Shown here in pieces: positions 8,107 to 16,396 of a stretch of DNA of 46,098 nt. The position numbers were made by a program, and so were the translations under genes. The first letter of the stretch is position 1, and each line of letters opens with the position of its first letter. The notes under the pieces are model-generated. The model was not told the DNA's origin and did not search any database. It was given only the letters and a program-made list of their open reading frames with translations. This DNA is from Treponema sp. (GTDB lineage: Bacteria > Spirochaetota > Spirochaetia > Treponematales > Treponemataceae): the NCBI RefSeq assembly GCF_017430385.1, contig NZ_JAFRNB010000097.1:1-46098 (forward strand). Reading direction: 5' to 3'.

Positions 8107-8210
8107 GGGGCTTTCCCTGCCATGCGGCAGGGTCGGGCTTTTCGCCCTTCCGCTCCCCGCTCCATTCACCTTCGGTGAACGCCTAGCGGCGGGGCTACAA
8201 TCCCTAAGCC
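8107..8210 (+). repeat. GGG-CTTTCC...CTACAATCCCTAAG intergenic repeat, copy B
   Basis: The order of blocks matches copies A and C: a CCCTGCC-ATGC-GGCAGGG hairpin, GTCGGGCTTTTCG, the TTCACC-TTC-GGTGAA palindrome, then CTACAATCCCTAAG. It fills most of the spacer between the antiporter and pepT and ends just before the pepT promoter. Confidence 0.75.
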
Positions 8211-8253
8211 GCTTGCTGTGGTTAAACTTTCCCTTTTCTGTTACAATCTCCGC

Positions 8254-9495
8254 ATGAAAACAAATGAATTAACTTCCCCGCTCTTGGAGCGTTTTTTACG
8301 ATATGTTCAGGTCTGGACGACCTCGGATTCAAATTCTGCTGACAGCGGAAATCAGCCTTCCACAAAAAATCAGTTTGACCTTGCTCACATCCTCGAAGCG
8401 GAGCTGAAAACTCTCGGCTTACAGGATGTTCAAATCACAGACCATTGCTATGTTTACGGCCGGCTTCCGGCATCTAAGGGCTGCGAAAAAATTGAGCCGT
8501 TCTGTCTCCTTGCACACATCGACACAGTTGAGGAAGTTTCGGGCGAAAATGTAAAACCACAGGTTCACAAAAACTACGCCGGGGAAGATATTATCCTCAA
8601 ATCGGGTGATATTTTATCCGTCCAGAAAGATTTGGCTTTGGCCGAAAGCGCAAAAAATCACGAGACAATCATCACGAGCGACGGAACGACCTTGCTCGGA
8701 GCGGACGACAAGGCAGGTGTTGCCGAAATCATGACCGCGCTCGAATATTTTGCCAAAAATCCTGAAGCCCAGCACGGCGAAATCGAAGTCTGCTTCTCAC
8801 CTGACGAAGAAACAGGCCACGGCATGGACAATGTTCCGCTCAACCTGATTAAATCAAAATATGCCTACACCGTTGACGGCGGTCACATCGGCGAGCTTGA
8901 GACAGAGTGCTTCAACGCATTCAAAAGCGAAGTCACATTCACAGGCGTTTCGGTTCACACAGGCTCCGCTCGTGGAATTCTCGTGAATGCAATCACAATG
9001 GCAAGCAATTTTGTCACAAATCTTCCACGCCACGAGTCCCCAGAAACAACGAGTGGCTACGAAGGATTTTATGCCCCGATGACAATCGAAGGCTCCATCG
9101 AAAGCGCGAAAGTCGTAATTTTCCTGCGCGATTTTGACTCTGTGAACATGGAAAACAGAAAGGCCCTCGTGGATACTCTCGCAAATGCAACGGCAGCCTC
9201 TTTCGGTGGCAAAGTTGAAGTCAAGCACACTCAGCAATATCTAAACATGAAAAACGGCTTCAAAAACCGAGCCGATGTAATCGAAAATCTTGTTGCGGCC
9301 TACAAAAAAGCCGGAGTTGAGCCTTGCTTTACGCCAATCCGCGGTGGCACGGACGGTTCCCGCCTCACAGAAATGGGAATTCCATGCCCGAACATTTTCA
9401 CAGGCGGCCACAACTATCACTCACGCACTGAATGGGCAAGCCTGGAGCAAATGGGAAAAGCCATGGCCGTACTCGTAAACCTGATTGAAAAGTAA
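8254..9495 (+). CDS. pepT: Peptidase T (tripeptide aminopeptidase)
   Basis: This 413-aa cytoplasmic M20B zinc peptidase releases N-terminal residues from tripeptides. It has metal-site motifs HIDT (about residue 85) and GADDKAGVAE (about 148), the catalytic Glu pair in DEETGHGMD, and a terminal GHNYHSRTEW. The length agrees with PepT (about 408 aa). ATG 8254 is preferred over an ATG 36 nt upstream because the family N-terminus starts near ELTSPLLERFLRYV. TACAAT ends 6 nt before this ATG, suggesting a leaderless transcript with no Shine-Dalgarno sequence. Confidence 0.95.
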   Translation: MKTNELTSPLLERFLRYVQVWTTSDSNSADSGNQPSTKNQFDLAHILEAELKTLGLQDVQITDHCYVYGRLPASKGCEKIEPFCLLAHIDTVEEVSGENVKPQVHKNYAGEDIILKSGDILSVQKDLALAESAKNHETIITSDGTTLLGADDKAGVAEIMTALEYFAKNPEAQHGEIEVCFSPDEETGHGMDNVPLNLIKSKYAYTVDGGHIGELETECFNAFKSEVTFTGVSVHTGSARGILVNAITMASNFVTNLPRHESPETTSGYEGFYAPMTIEGSIESAKVVIFLRDFDSVNMENRKALVDTLANATAASFGGKVEVKHTQQYLNMKNGFKNRADVIENLVAAYKKAGVEPCFTPIRGGTDGSRLTEMGIPCPNIFTGGHNYHSRTEWASLEQMGKAMAVLVNLIEK

Positions 9496-9497
9496 AT

Positions 9498-9593
9498 GCC
9501 GCGCCGGGATTGGAAGCCCGAAGTTGCCGTGGATTTTTCCACGGCAATGAGCGTTAGCGAAGGCTGGAAAGCCCGCAGGAAGAGGATTGCGCC
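9498..9593 (-). repeat. GGGCGCAATC-type intergenic repeat, copy E (reverse orientation)
   Basis: Read on the minus strand it begins GGGCGCAATCCTC and continues with CTGCGGGCTTTCCAGCC, TTCGCTAACGCTCAT and a GCCGTGGA-TTT-TCCACGGC hairpin, matching the block order of copy D at 5806-5892. It starts directly after the pepT stop and may help end transcription. Confidence 0.65.
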
Positions 9594-9656
9594 CAAATTC
9601 ATACTTTTGTTATAAAAATAGCCACTTTTACCTATAGACTTCTTAAAATTTTGGAA

Positions 9657-9669
9657 TATAATCATAATT
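9657..9669 (+). promoter_or_regulatory. TATAAT -10 box 7 nt before the GH31 ATG (leaderless promoter)
   Basis: A perfect TATAAT at 9657-9662 is followed by 7 nt and then ATG 9670. No ribosome-binding site can fit in between. A -35 element is not obvious in the AT-rich DNA upstream. Confidence 0.55.
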
Positions 9670-11688
9670 ATGATTAATAAATTCAGATTCGGAAACCCGA
9701 TTATTCAGACCGATGCAGTCGTAAATGATGTGTCGTTGAGCAAAAATTTCCTCAGTTTGGGAGTTGTCAAATCAGACTGGCCTTTCGCTTTCGAGTACAA
9801 AATGGCAAAGGACGACATGATTTTTGGTCTCGGCGAAAATGTCCGTGGAATCAACAAACGCGGCTTTCATTATGCAAGCTGGTGCTCTGACAAACCGGGC
9901 GGCAACGAATCTGACCCGTCACTTTACGGCGCACACAATTTCATCGTAATTTTTGGCGAAAAAATCACCGGGCTTTACTTCGACACCCCGGCAAAAATCG
10001 AATTCGACATCGGCTGGACTGATTACGACACACTCACAGTCAAATGCGATGTTGACGGCATTTTCCTCTACGAAATCACAAGCAGCGAAAGCGACAAATC
10101 TGCGGCACTAAAAGACATCGTTCGCCAGTTCCGCGAAATGATTGGCCAGAGCTACATTCCACCGTTCTGGGCATTCGGTTTTCAGCAGAGCCGCTGGGGC
10201 TACAAGACCGAAAAAGAAGTCCGCGAAGTCGTCAAAACTCACAAAGAAAAAAATCTTCCGCTCGACAGCGTGTGCCTCGACATCGATTACATGGAAGAAT
10301 TCATGGATTTCACCGTGGACAAGGCAAAATTCTCGGACTTTAAGGCATTGAACGAAGAACTTTCAGAGCAGGGAATCCACTTGATTCCGATTATTGATGC
10401 CGGAGTCAAGCAAAAAGAAGGCTACGAAACTTACGAAGAAGGCAAAAAAGGCGGATTCTTCTGCAAAAAAGCGGATGGAAGCAATTTTGTCGCCGCAGTT
10501 TGGCCTGGAAAATGTGTTTTCACAGACTTTTTCCGCGAAGATGCACGAAAATGGTTTGGAAGCAAATACAAGGCTCTCACAGATGCTGGCGTAGAAGGAT
10601 TCTGGAACGACATGAACGAGCCGGCTCTTTTCTACACCGAAGAAGGCCTCAAAGAAGTTTTTGAAAAATTCGAAACTTTCAAAGGCAAAGAACTCGACAT
10701 CAACACATTCTTCGACTTTATGCCGCTTTCAGGAAGCACTTGCAACCGCATGAAGGATTATCAGAGTTTCTATCATGAAGTAACTGATTTGAACGGCAAA
10801 AAAGTGAATGTAAGGCACGACAGGCTTCACAACATGTACGGAGCCATGATGACAAAAGCTGCCAGAGAAGGCCTCAATGAAATCAAAAAAGGCAAGCGCA
10901 CACTTCTCTACTCACGCGCTTCTTGCATCGGCTCACACCGTTACGGCGGAATCTGGATGGGCGACAATGTTGCTTGGTGGAACAATATCGAAATGGAGCT
11001 GAAAATGCTTCCGTCGCTCAATATGTGCGGATTCTTGTACACAGGTGCGGACATCGGCGGTTTCGGCGATTCAAGTTCACGCGATTTGGTACTCCGCTGG
11101 CTCGCGCTCGGCATTTTCACACCTCTCATGCGAAACCACGCGGCATGGAATACCCGAAATCAGGAATGTTATGCTTTCGGCGAAACCGATGATTTCAAGA
11201 GCGTTCTTTCTCTCCGCTACGCACTTCTTCCATACATTTACAGCGAATTCATCAAGGCTAGCCTTAAAAATGAAATGATGTTCCGCCCGCTGAGCTTCGA
11301 TTACCCGGAAGACAAAATTGCCCGCGACATCGAGGATGAGCTTATGCTCGGAAATGAAGTGCTTATCGCGCCTGTTTACAAACAGAACACAAAAGGCCGC
11401 TTCGTCTATCTCCCGGAAGACATGATTCAAGTGACCTGGAAAGATTGCAAGGCAACTCAGTCTCCAATCGAAAAAGGCGGTCATTACATCGACATCCCAG
11501 AAGACACGGTAGTTTTCTTCATCAAAAAAGGAAAATCAATTCCATTCTGCAAGAAAATCGCCCAGACTTCAAAAGATATCGACTATTCATCGCTTACAAA
11601 GCTTGGTGATTCAGACGCAACCTATGAGCTTTACAGTGACGACGGATTTACGACTGACATCAGCCTGAAAAATATCCGGAAGTACTGA
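9670..11688 (+). CDS. GH31 family alpha-glucosidase/alpha-xylosidase
   Basis: This is a 672-aa retaining glycoside hydrolase. The N-terminal beta domain is followed by the TIM barrel with PPFWAFGFQQSRWGY (about residues 160-174), the catalytic nucleophile Asp in GFWNDMNEPALF (about 310-321), and the acid/base Asp in YGGIWMGDNVAWW (about 427). A C-terminal beta region begins around residue 560. There is no signal peptide, so it should act in the cytoplasm on imported alpha-gluco-oligosaccharides. Exact specificity cannot be read from motifs. It is monocistronic between two repeats. The last three codons and the stop lie inside a hairpin. Confidence 0.9.
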   Translation: MINKFRFGNPIIQTDAVVNDVSLSKNFLSLGVVKSDWPFAFEYKMAKDDMIFGLGENVRGINKRGFHYASWCSDKPGGNESDPSLYGAHNFIVIFGEKITGLYFDTPAKIEFDIGWTDYDTLTVKCDVDGIFLYEITSSESDKSAALKDIVRQFREMIGQSYIPPFWAFGFQQSRWGYKTEKEVREVVKTHKEKNLPLDSVCLDIDYMEEFMDFTVDKAKFSDFKALNEELSEQGIHLIPIIDAGVKQKEGYETYEEGKKGGFFCKKADGSNFVAAVWPGKCVFTDFFREDARKWFGSKYKALTDAGVEGFWNDMNEPALFYTEEGLKEVFEKFETFKGKELDINTFFDFMPLSGSTCNRMKDYQSFYHEVTDLNGKKVNVRHDRLHNMYGAMMTKAAREGLNEIKKGKRTLLYSRASCIGSHRYGGIWMGDNVAWWNNIEMELKMLPSLNMCGFLYTGADIGGFGDSSSRDLVLRWLALGIFTPLMRNHAAWNTRNQECYAFGETDDFKSVLSLRYALLPYIYSEFIKASLKNEMMFRPLSFDYPEDKIARDIEDELMLGNEVLIAPVYKQNTKGRFVYLPEDMIQVTWKDCKATQSPIEKGGHYIDIPEDTVVFFIKKGKSIPFCKKIAQTSKDIDYSSLTKLGDSDATYELYSDDGFTTDISLKNIRKY

Positions 11689-11720
11689 GTAATCACGACA
11701 AGTGTTAATCAGTACTTCCG
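11677..11720 (+). terminator. 12-bp hairpin overlapping the GH31 stop codon
   Basis: The perfect arms 11677-11688 and 11709-11720 (CGGAAGTACTGA and its complement) enclose a 20-nt loop. The left arm contains the last codons and TGA of the GH31 gene. A U-run does not follow, so terminator function is uncertain. It could instead stabilise the mRNA end or be an insertion-site relic. Confidence 0.45.
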
Positions 11721-11945
11721 AACAAACGCATTATAATAAATTTTATATTGAAAATGGCGCGAAAGAATGAAACGGCTTACGAAGACACTCGTTTTGTGCT
11801 GCCGCGAAAGCGGCAAATGTATATAGTTACAAACACAAAACGCGTGTAGCATGCTAGCATGCGGCTTCGATAAGCCGTTTTCATGACTGGGAGCCATTTT
11901 CAGCAGGGAATATTTTATAATGCGTTTGCCCTGATCAGAACTTCC
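11708..11945. repeat. Long imperfect palindrome, MITE-like, flanked by near-direct repeats
   Basis: The outer arms pair ACAAACGCATTATAA (from about 11722) with TTATAATGCGTTTG (to about 11929). The next arms pair GAAAATGGC...AACGGCTTACGAAG with CTTCGATAAGCCGTT...GCCATTTTC. The inner arms pair ACACTCGTTTTGTG with CACAAAACGCGTGT around a TGCCGCGAAAGCGGCA hairpin, followed by GCATGC-TA-GCATGC. The flanks ATCAGTACTTCC (11708-11719) and ATCAGAACTTCC (about 11934-11945) differ by one base and resemble a target-site duplication. There is no coding capacity. Together with promoter DNA it fills the 300-bp gap before murA. Confidence 0.75.
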
Positions 11946-11975
11946 TTAAAACTCGACTTTAGACATTTTTTTTGA

Positions 11976-11988
11976 TATAATTTAGATT
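11976..11988 (+). promoter_or_regulatory. TATAAT -10 box 7 nt before the murA ATG (leaderless promoter)
   Basis: TATAAT at 11976-11981 is followed by 7 nt and ATG 11989. TCGACT at 11953-11958 is a possible weak -35, 17 bp upstream. No Shine-Dalgarno sequence is visible. Confidence 0.55.
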
Positions 11989-13275
11989 ATGCACAAATAC
12001 AGAATCGAAGGCGGCATTCCAATCCGTGGAACAATCGCCGCCAGCGGAAACAAAAATGCGGCTTTGCCTTGTATCGCCGCCACACTTTTGAGTGAAGAAC
12101 CAGTAATTTTACGAAATATCCCGGAAATTGAAGACACCGGCGTAATGCTTTTGATTTTGCAGGCACTCGGAGCCAGCGTAGAAAAAATCGGCGAGCACGA
12201 GTGGAAAATTGACGCATCGCTTATCCGCTGTTCGGACATCCCGGCAGCATTAAGCAAAAAAATTCGCGCATCAATCTTGTTTGCAGGCCCGCTCGTTGCC
12301 CGTACTGGCAAGGCCATCATGCCACCACCAGGCGGAGATGTCATCGGTCGCCGCCGCGTTGACACCCACTTCCTCGCATTGCAGGAGCTCGGAGCCAGAA
12401 TCTCAGTTGAAGGCCCGTTCACTTTCACAGCAAACAAACTTGTCGGAGCAGACATCTTCCTTGATGAAACTTCCGTCACCGCCACAGAAAATGCAGTTAT
12501 GGCGGCAGTTTTGGCCGAAGGTCACACAATCATCAACAACGCGGCAAGCGAGCCGCATGTGCAGGACTTGTGCAACATGCTCGTAGCAATGGGCGCAAAA
12601 ATCTCCGGAATCGGAAGCAACATCCTTCACATCGACGGAGTTAAAAAACTCCACGGCACGGACTTCGCAATCGGCCCAGATTTCATGGAAATCGGCTCAT
12701 ACATTGGTCTTGCGGCAGCCACAAAAGGCTCAATCACAATCACAGGCGTAAAGCCGGAAGACATGCGCCCACTTCGGGTTGCTTTCGGCAAACTCGGAAT
12801 CCGCTGGACAATCGAGGGTGACGCTCTCACAGTTGCGCTCGGTCAGGAAATGAAGGTCAACACAGACTTGGGTGGCATGATTCCAAAAATCGACGACTCT
12901 CCGTGGCCAGGATTTCCGCCAGATTTGACATCAATCATGACAGTCGTTGCAACTCAGGTTGAAGGTACAGTCCTCATTTTCGAAAAAATGTTTGAAAGCC
13001 GCATGTTCTTCGTAGACAAGCTCATCTCTATGGGCGCAAGAATCACTCTCTGTGACCCACACCGAGCCGTAGTAAGCGGTCCATGCACTCTCCACGGTGA
13101 CAAGCTAGTTTCCCCGGATGTACGCGCAGGCATGGCCATGGTAATAGCCGCCCTAATCGCCCACGGCGAAAGCGAAATCAGCAATGTCTATCAGATTGAA
13201 AGAGGCTACGAAAACCTAGTTCAAAAACTGCGTTCCCTAGGCGCAAGAATCGAACAAGTTGAGATTGAAGACTAA
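11989..13275 (+). CDS. murA: UDP-N-acetylglucosamine 1-carboxyvinyltransferase, Asp-type active site
   Basis: This 428-aa cytoplasmic enzyme transfers enolpyruvate from PEP to UDP-GlcNAc, the first committed step of peptidoglycan synthesis. It has the EPSP-synthase-like two-domain fold, with SGNKNAALP carrying the substrate-binding Lys22/Asn23. The active-site loop is PPPGGDVIGRRRVDTH, so residue 117 is Asp where most bacteria have the Cys alkylated by fosfomycin. This substitution is known in Mycobacterium, Chlamydia and Borrelia MurA and gives intrinsic fosfomycin resistance. The length is normal. The gene stands alone between two palindromic elements. Confidence 0.95.
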   Translation: MHKYRIEGGIPIRGTIAASGNKNAALPCIAATLLSEEPVILRNIPEIEDTGVMLLILQALGASVEKIGEHEWKIDASLIRCSDIPAALSKKIRASILFAGPLVARTGKAIMPPPGGDVIGRRRVDTHFLALQELGARISVEGPFTFTANKLVGADIFLDETSVTATENAVMAAVLAEGHTIINNAASEPHVQDLCNMLVAMGAKISGIGSNILHIDGVKKLHGTDFAIGPDFMEIGSYIGLAAATKGSITITGVKPEDMRPLRVAFGKLGIRWTIEGDALTVALGQEMKVNTDLGGMIPKIDDSPWPGFPPDLTSIMTVVATQVEGTVLIFEKMFESRMFFVDKLISMGARITLCDPHRAVVSGPCTLHGDKLVSPDVRAGMAMVIAALIAHGESEISNVYQIERGYENLVQKLRSLGARIEQVEIED

Positions 13276-13284
13276 AGCTTTAAT

Positions 13285-13525
13285 AGCAGAAAAATGCGAA
13301 AAAGTGGTAGCGCGAAGAAAAGCAGAACGGTTTGAGGCACTTGCAAGGTGAATGTACCGCCAGAAAAGTGCTTTTTACAATTATTCTACGAAAAGGCCCC
13401 TTGCACCTAGGGAGCGTGAAGAAAACTCACGAGGTGAGTTTTTAGCGATTCTCCGAAGCAGCTGTGCTGCGTAGGTTCCTCAATGCCGTGTCTTTTCTGG
13501 GAGCGAACACTTTTTCACACTTTCC
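13285..13525. repeat. Second long imperfect palindromic intergenic element
   Basis: The left arm (GAAAAATGCGAAAAAGTG, then AGAAAAG and CGGTTTGAGG) pairs imperfectly with the right arm (CCTCAATGCCG, CTTTTCT, then CACTTTTTCACACTTTC). The middle carries smaller hairpins: AAACTCAC-GAG-GTGAGTTT and GCAGC-TGT-GCTGC. It fills the 259-bp gap between the convergent murA and the next minus-strand gene, so it could also terminate both. No protein is encoded. Confidence 0.6.
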
Positions 13526-13534
13526 GGCGAATTA

Positions 13535-15355
13535 TTAATCCGCTGTGCGTGACACAAAATTTACACAGACAATCAGCAGAATCACGACCAGCAGCGGAAT
13601 GCTTACAAAAACCGCGCCACCGCCAAGCATGACCACAAGAGCATAATTCAACATGCGACAGATATACAATCCACATTCAATCACAAAGTAAAGAATCACC
13701 GTGATTGCAGGCATGAGGAAAATCCACTTGAATTTGAACAACTGAGAGTCATTGAGCCTGTAATTCCATGCCATACAAGCCATAAAAATACAGCAAATCA
13801 GCATAATCAGCGGATAAGTAACTCTGAACAGGAAATCAGAATTGTAAACCTCATAAGAATAGCCGTATTCGAGCGTCTTTGGCAAAAATCTTATGAGCGA
13901 AATCAAGCTCATTTTTCTGGAACCTGCGGCCGCATCGCAAAGAAGGTTGAAATCTTTTTGCGGCAAACCGAGAACAAAATAATTGTTTAAGTAAGGCTCG
14001 TTTTCCTTCGTGTAATCGGCATCATATTCATAAACTGGAGAAATTCTTCCGTTGCGGTCAGTTTTTGAAACACATTCCAGCATGAGATACGGAACAGTTT
14101 TGAAAGAATCTTTTATGCCAAAATGAAGTTTTGCAGATTCATCGAAAGAATCAGTTGTCTGGGAAAGCATTTTTGCATAAGGAACATAAATCGAGCGCAA
14201 GAAGTCACCGTCTTTTGAATATGTGAACAAACTGAATCCGCGCAAATACTGAACCATCCGCCCGGAATTCTTTACAGGCGTAATTCCACGAATATAAACT
14301 ACATCCTTTGAACCGTCATCGTGCGGAATAGCAAAATAAATGTTGTTGTAAGCCTCAAACCTGCGAAGATTCTCAACTTCCTCAATGAAAAAACATTGCT
14401 CCACAAGCCTTTGCTCTGCAATCACAAGGAATTTTGAAACATCCGGGTCTCGTGCCGCAACATCAGAAAAATTCGCAATCTCAAGGAACTGGTAATAAGC
14501 CTCAACATTGTCGCCACGAATCAAAGTTCTGTAAGCCTCGCGTTTTTTGCGGAACAAAATCTGCTCATCGGTCTCTTTTATTACACTCGGGTCAAAAAGA
14601 TGATTCCATGCTTCGCTCGCAAGACGGTTGGCTTCCTCAAGATTTATGTCCTTTTCATTGCCAACTTCAACCGCAAGATAAGCATAATAATGTGCATCAA
14701 ACCAATTTTCCTTTTCGGCGGCCACTCTAGCCTTATTCAAAAGCGAAGTGATTGTCTCGCCCTTTGTTTCTTTTGCAGGAACGAAAACAAATTTCGGCTC
14801 TTCCGGGCGGTCAAGAACCATTTTTAAGGAATTAAGCTCCGCACTTGCGTGTTCATTGATGTAAAGCGCATCTTTGTCTTTTGGGCTGAGCAAAAGCGCA
14901 TTGTAAGAATATTCAAAAGCCAGGCTCATATTGCCTTTATCGAAATAATCCTTGCTCAAAGTTATGAATTCCGAAAAAAGAACCGGCTTGATTTTTGCCC
15001 TGGCCTGCCGCTGCTCAAAAAGCGGAACAAAAACTTCGGTGATAAAAGAAACGATTAGGACGATTATAATAGAAGCAATCATCGTCTTGCGGAAATGTTC
15101 CATAATCAGCGGAGAATATTTAATCTGCGCCTTTTCAGAATCCTTTCCGTAAGCAATCGCACATCCAATCAAAAAACCGCTGAACACAAGGGCCGGCAAA
15201 AATTTGCAGAAGAAAAGAAATGCCCGCGTAAGAATATAGGAAGAATTTTCACCAGGAAGCAAAACAGGCAGATTCTTCATTAAATGTGATATAAGAAGAC
15301 AGATTGCGAACGCAATGACTGAGTAAATCGCTACAATAATTCCAGTTTTTCTCAT
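13535..15355 (-). CDS. Membrane protein with 3TM-soluble-3TM topology (LptF/LptG-like layout)
   Basis: This 606-aa protein has helices at about residues 5-27, 42-68 and 92-115. A soluble region of almost 400 residues follows, whose first part (about 140-280) is helical and TPR-like (FEYSYNALLLSP, AHYYAYLAVEVG). Three more helices lie at about 510-600. The segment after TM2, with GKDSEKAQIKYSP before TM3, resembles the layout of YjgP/YjgQ permeases. I do not recognise a named family, and the LptF/G comparison is topological inference only. It overlaps the upstream gene by 4 bp (ATGA), and the neighbour shares the topology, so they may form a heterodimer. It is larger than typical LptF/G (about 360 aa). 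Confidence 0.7.
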   Translation of the reverse strand: MRKTGIIVAIYSVIAFAICLLISHLMKNLPVLLPGENSSYILTRAFLFFCKFLPALVFSGFLIGCAIAYGKDSEKAQIKYSPLIMEHFRKTMIASIIIVLIVSFITEVFVPLFEQRQARAKIKPVLFSEFITLSKDYFDKGNMSLAFEYSYNALLLSPKDKDALYINEHASAELNSLKMVLDRPEEPKFVFVPAKETKGETITSLLNKARVAAEKENWFDAHYYAYLAVEVGNEKDINLEEANRLASEAWNHLFDPSVIKETDEQILFRKKREAYRTLIRGDNVEAYYQFLEIANFSDVAARDPDVSKFLVIAEQRLVEQCFFIEEVENLRRFEAYNNIYFAIPHDDGSKDVVYIRGITPVKNSGRMVQYLRGFSLFTYSKDGDFLRSIYVPYAKMLSQTTDSFDESAKLHFGIKDSFKTVPYLMLECVSKTDRNGRISPVYEYDADYTKENEPYLNNYFVLGLPQKDFNLLCDAAAGSRKMSLISLIRFLPKTLEYGYSYEVYNSDFLFRVTYPLIMLICCIFMACMAWNYRLNDSQLFKFKWIFLMPAITVILYFVIECGLYICRMLNYALVVMLGGGAVFVSIPLLVVILLIVCVNFVSRTAD

Positions 15356-16314
15356 TCGTTACTCTCCAGCACATTTCCCTTAAGTCTGTAAATTCCCATG
15401 AACACACCAAATCCGATGAAAATAATAGAAAGAATGATATTTATGAGAATTATCAGAGGGTCTTTTAAGCCCGAAAATTCAGCAAGTTTTGAAGCAACTT
15501 CCTTCAATACATCAGGAAGGAAATTCATATAGTAGAAATAATTAATCATGATGATTGCAGCCGCGGCAGTGATTACGCAGGCTACATTCGCGAGCTTCCA
15601 TGAACTTGCGAACTGAATTCCATAGACTGAAAGAAGGGCAAGCCCCAGCGAAGCAAAAGCAAGCCATGCAAAAAATCCGAGGGAAGCACTGTATTGCCCG
15701 GCCGTAATAATTGCGTTGTAAACCGAGAAAGGATAGATTACAAGGCTTGACGGTTGCAGGGAATTTTTTATGATAATGTCCGAATAAGGATATGCGGACT
15801 CTGTTTTGACCGAAAAATTGAAAAGCGGAAGAACCGCACCTTCCTGCCCAAGATAGCCCGTTGTATCAAGGAAAACACCGTCGGCAGTTTTGTCCTCGTT
15901 GATTTTTGAAAAATAGAAAACACCGTTTGATTCTTTTCGGAAAACGCCAGCCGAAGAAGCCTCAATCCGGGATGAAACGACATCGGACTCATAGCGGGAA
16001 ATGAGCTTGAAATCGGTAGGAATTAAGACCAACCATGTTGCAACCCCAAAAACAACATACATAATCAGCGAAATCAACTGATGCTTTGGATGCCGAATCA
16101 AATACAAGACAAGAAGGATTTCAACTATGATGCAGACAAGCGGAAGCGAAAGAAGGATTCCTGTCATGAAAAAACGGAGTGAGAAAAATGATGACGGCAA
16201 GCCAGTGACAAACATCGTAAGATTGCAGCTGAACATAAAAAGAGTTGCAAAAACAAGTGTGCCAACAAACATTGACGCCAAATAAATTACTGCAAGGTAA
16301 AGTGCGCGTTTCAT
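15352..16314 (-). CDS. Membrane protein, smaller 3TM-soluble-3TM partner
   Basis: This is a 320-aa protein with helices at about 5-30, 47-72 and 80-98, a soluble domain at about 100-205 (beta-rich, FYFSKINEDKTADGVFLDT), and helices at about 215-235, 248-270 and 295-318. Start ATG 16314 (MKRALYLAVI) is chosen over an ATG 39 nt upstream because it directly precedes the first helix. Its end overlaps the start of the 606-aa protein by 4 bp. Paired genes with the same 3+3 layout recall LptF-LptG, but sequence identity to that family is not evident to me. Confidence 0.65.
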   Translation of the reverse strand: MKRALYLAVIYLASMFVGTLVFATLFMFSCNLTMFVTGLPSSFFSLRFFMTGILLSLPLVCIIVEILLVLYLIRHPKHQLISLIMYVVFGVATWLVLIPTDFKLISRYESDVVSSRIEASSAGVFRKESNGVFYFSKINEDKTADGVFLDTTGYLGQEGAVLPLFNFSVKTESAYPYSDIIIKNSLQPSSLVIYPFSVYNAIITAGQYSASLGFFAWLAFASLGLALLSVYGIQFASSWKLANVACVITAAAAIIMINYFYYMNFLPDVLKEVASKLAEFSGLKDPLIILINIILSIIFIGFGVFMGIYRLKGNVLESNE

Positions 16315-16341
16315 TATATTATAAGGATAACACGAATAAAT

Positions 16342-16370
16342 AAAAAAAACCACTTCTTTTTGAAGTGGTT
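16342..16370 (-). terminator. Intrinsic terminator of the STAS gene
   Basis: Read on the minus strand, a 9-bp stem AACCACTTC/GAAGTGGTT (arms 16362-16370 and 16348-16356) with an A-rich loop is followed directly by a run of eight T. It lies 26 bp beyond the STAS gene stop and just before the next minus-strand gene. Confidence 0.85.
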
Positions 16371-16396
16371 GAAATATTCTTTAGATTTTTTGCAGT

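Noticed and set aside
16315..16330. Leaderless promoter for the 320-aa membrane protein
   Set aside because: TATAAT is only 3 nt from the ATG, too close for a normal start site, so it is not counted in the leaderless set.
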